DNA from: an uncultured Prevotella sp.
GTDB lineage: Bacteria > Bacteroidota > Bacteroidia > Bacteroidales > Bacteroidaceae
Direction of reading: 5' to 3'
DNA length: 5,426 bases
Assembly: GCA_900546575.1 (NCBI GenBank)
Contig: URDM01000114.1
Span: 1-5,426, forward strand
Part shown: one piece after another, positions 5,282 to 5,426 of the stretch
Position numbering within the stretch: position 1 is the first letter of the stretch
How the letters are laid out: every line of letters starts with the position of its first letter
Translations under genes and position numbers: made by a program
Notes under the pieces: model-generated
Told to the model about the DNA's origin: nothing
Database searches by the model: none
The model's input: only the letters and a program-made list of their open reading frames with translations

Positions 5282-5426
5282 ATGAAGAAGATATTATTCC
5301 TACACGGATTCTTCGCCACGGGCAGCTGTCCGATGGCGAGAGCCTTGAAAGAGGCATTCGAGGGGACGGCGGTGGTGCTGACTCCCGACTTGCCTTTGCA
5401 TCCCAAGAAGGCGTTGAATGAAATAC
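5282..5426 (+). CDS. Small alpha/beta-hydrolase, YqiA/UPF0227-like esterase (N-terminal part, cut by window end)
   Basis: Forty-eight codons are visible from ATG 5282. The N-terminus KKILFLHGFFATGS is the first beta strand and oxyanion-hole loop (HGF) of an alpha/beta-hydrolase. A helix follows (MARALKEAF), then a second strand ending in LTPDLPLHPKKALNEI. The PDLP..P..AL signature is typical of the short YqiA/UPF0227 esterase-like family, usually ~170-200 residues and cytosolic. The nucleophile serine and the rest of the catalytic triad lie beyond the window, so activity cannot be judged. The start is fixed because the HGF strand begins immediately after it. The gene is divergent from the regulator operon. 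The coding sequence looks richer in G and C than the DNA just upstream. Family call is moderate; substrate unknown. Confidence 0.75.
   Translation, partial: MKKILFLHGFFATGSCPMARALKEAFEGTAVVLTPDLPLHPKKALNEI

Noticed and set aside
5203..5406. Minus-strand 67-codon frame overlapping the hydrolase start
   Set aside because: It is antisense to the HGF strand of a recognisable hydrolase and shows no domain. Its part outside the gene is covered by the 5085-5281 entry.

Overview
The window looks like chromosome of a member of the Bacteroidales, most likely the Prevotella/Segatella lineage. Three things point there. A GT3 (eukaryote-type) glycogen synthase sits directly before a DUF3417-type alpha-glucan phosphorylase. 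Upstream regions carry TAnnTTTG -7 boxes, the form used by the Bacteroidetes primary sigma factor. Gene starts have A/T-rich leaders instead of Shine-Dalgarno sequences. The genus is an inference; the window has no rRNA or other marker gene.

Layout. (1) 1-3213, plus strand: the 3' end of a glycogen synthase gene, a 40-base gap, a complete glycogen phosphorylase gene (glgP), and a strong intrinsic terminator. This is the end of a storage-polysaccharide operon holding one synthetic and one degradative enzyme. (2) 3217-3334: a convergent intergenic region with four head-to-tail copies of a 21-bp repeat that form dyads across the unit borders. (3) 3335-4924, minus strand: a two-gene operon, transcribed as Nudix/winged-helix regulator (NrtR family) and then ADP-ribosylglycohydrolase, with an 18-base gap. 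(4) 4925-5281: a 357-base divergent intergenic region. It holds the operon's promoter with a palindromic operator inside the -33/-7 spacer, a second near-identical operator upstream, a plus-strand -7 box with a possible short ORF behind it, a stretch open on both strands, and the promoter of the next gene. (5) 5282-5426, plus strand: the first 48 codons of a small alpha/beta-hydrolase of the YqiA/UPF0227 type, cut by the window end.

How the genes may work together. Glycogen synthase elongates and GlgP phosphorolyses alpha-1,4-glucan, so that operon handles carbon storage and release. In the minus-strand operon, the glycohydrolase is expected to release ADP-ribose. ADP-ribose is a known ligand of characterised NrtR regulators, and the two operators are placed for autoregulation. 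This suggests a small self-tuned ADP-ribose or NAD-salvage circuit. That circuit is the most interesting biological reading of the window, and the 21-bp repeat array is the most unexplained structure. Nothing here is a clearly new system; the enzyme families are all known.
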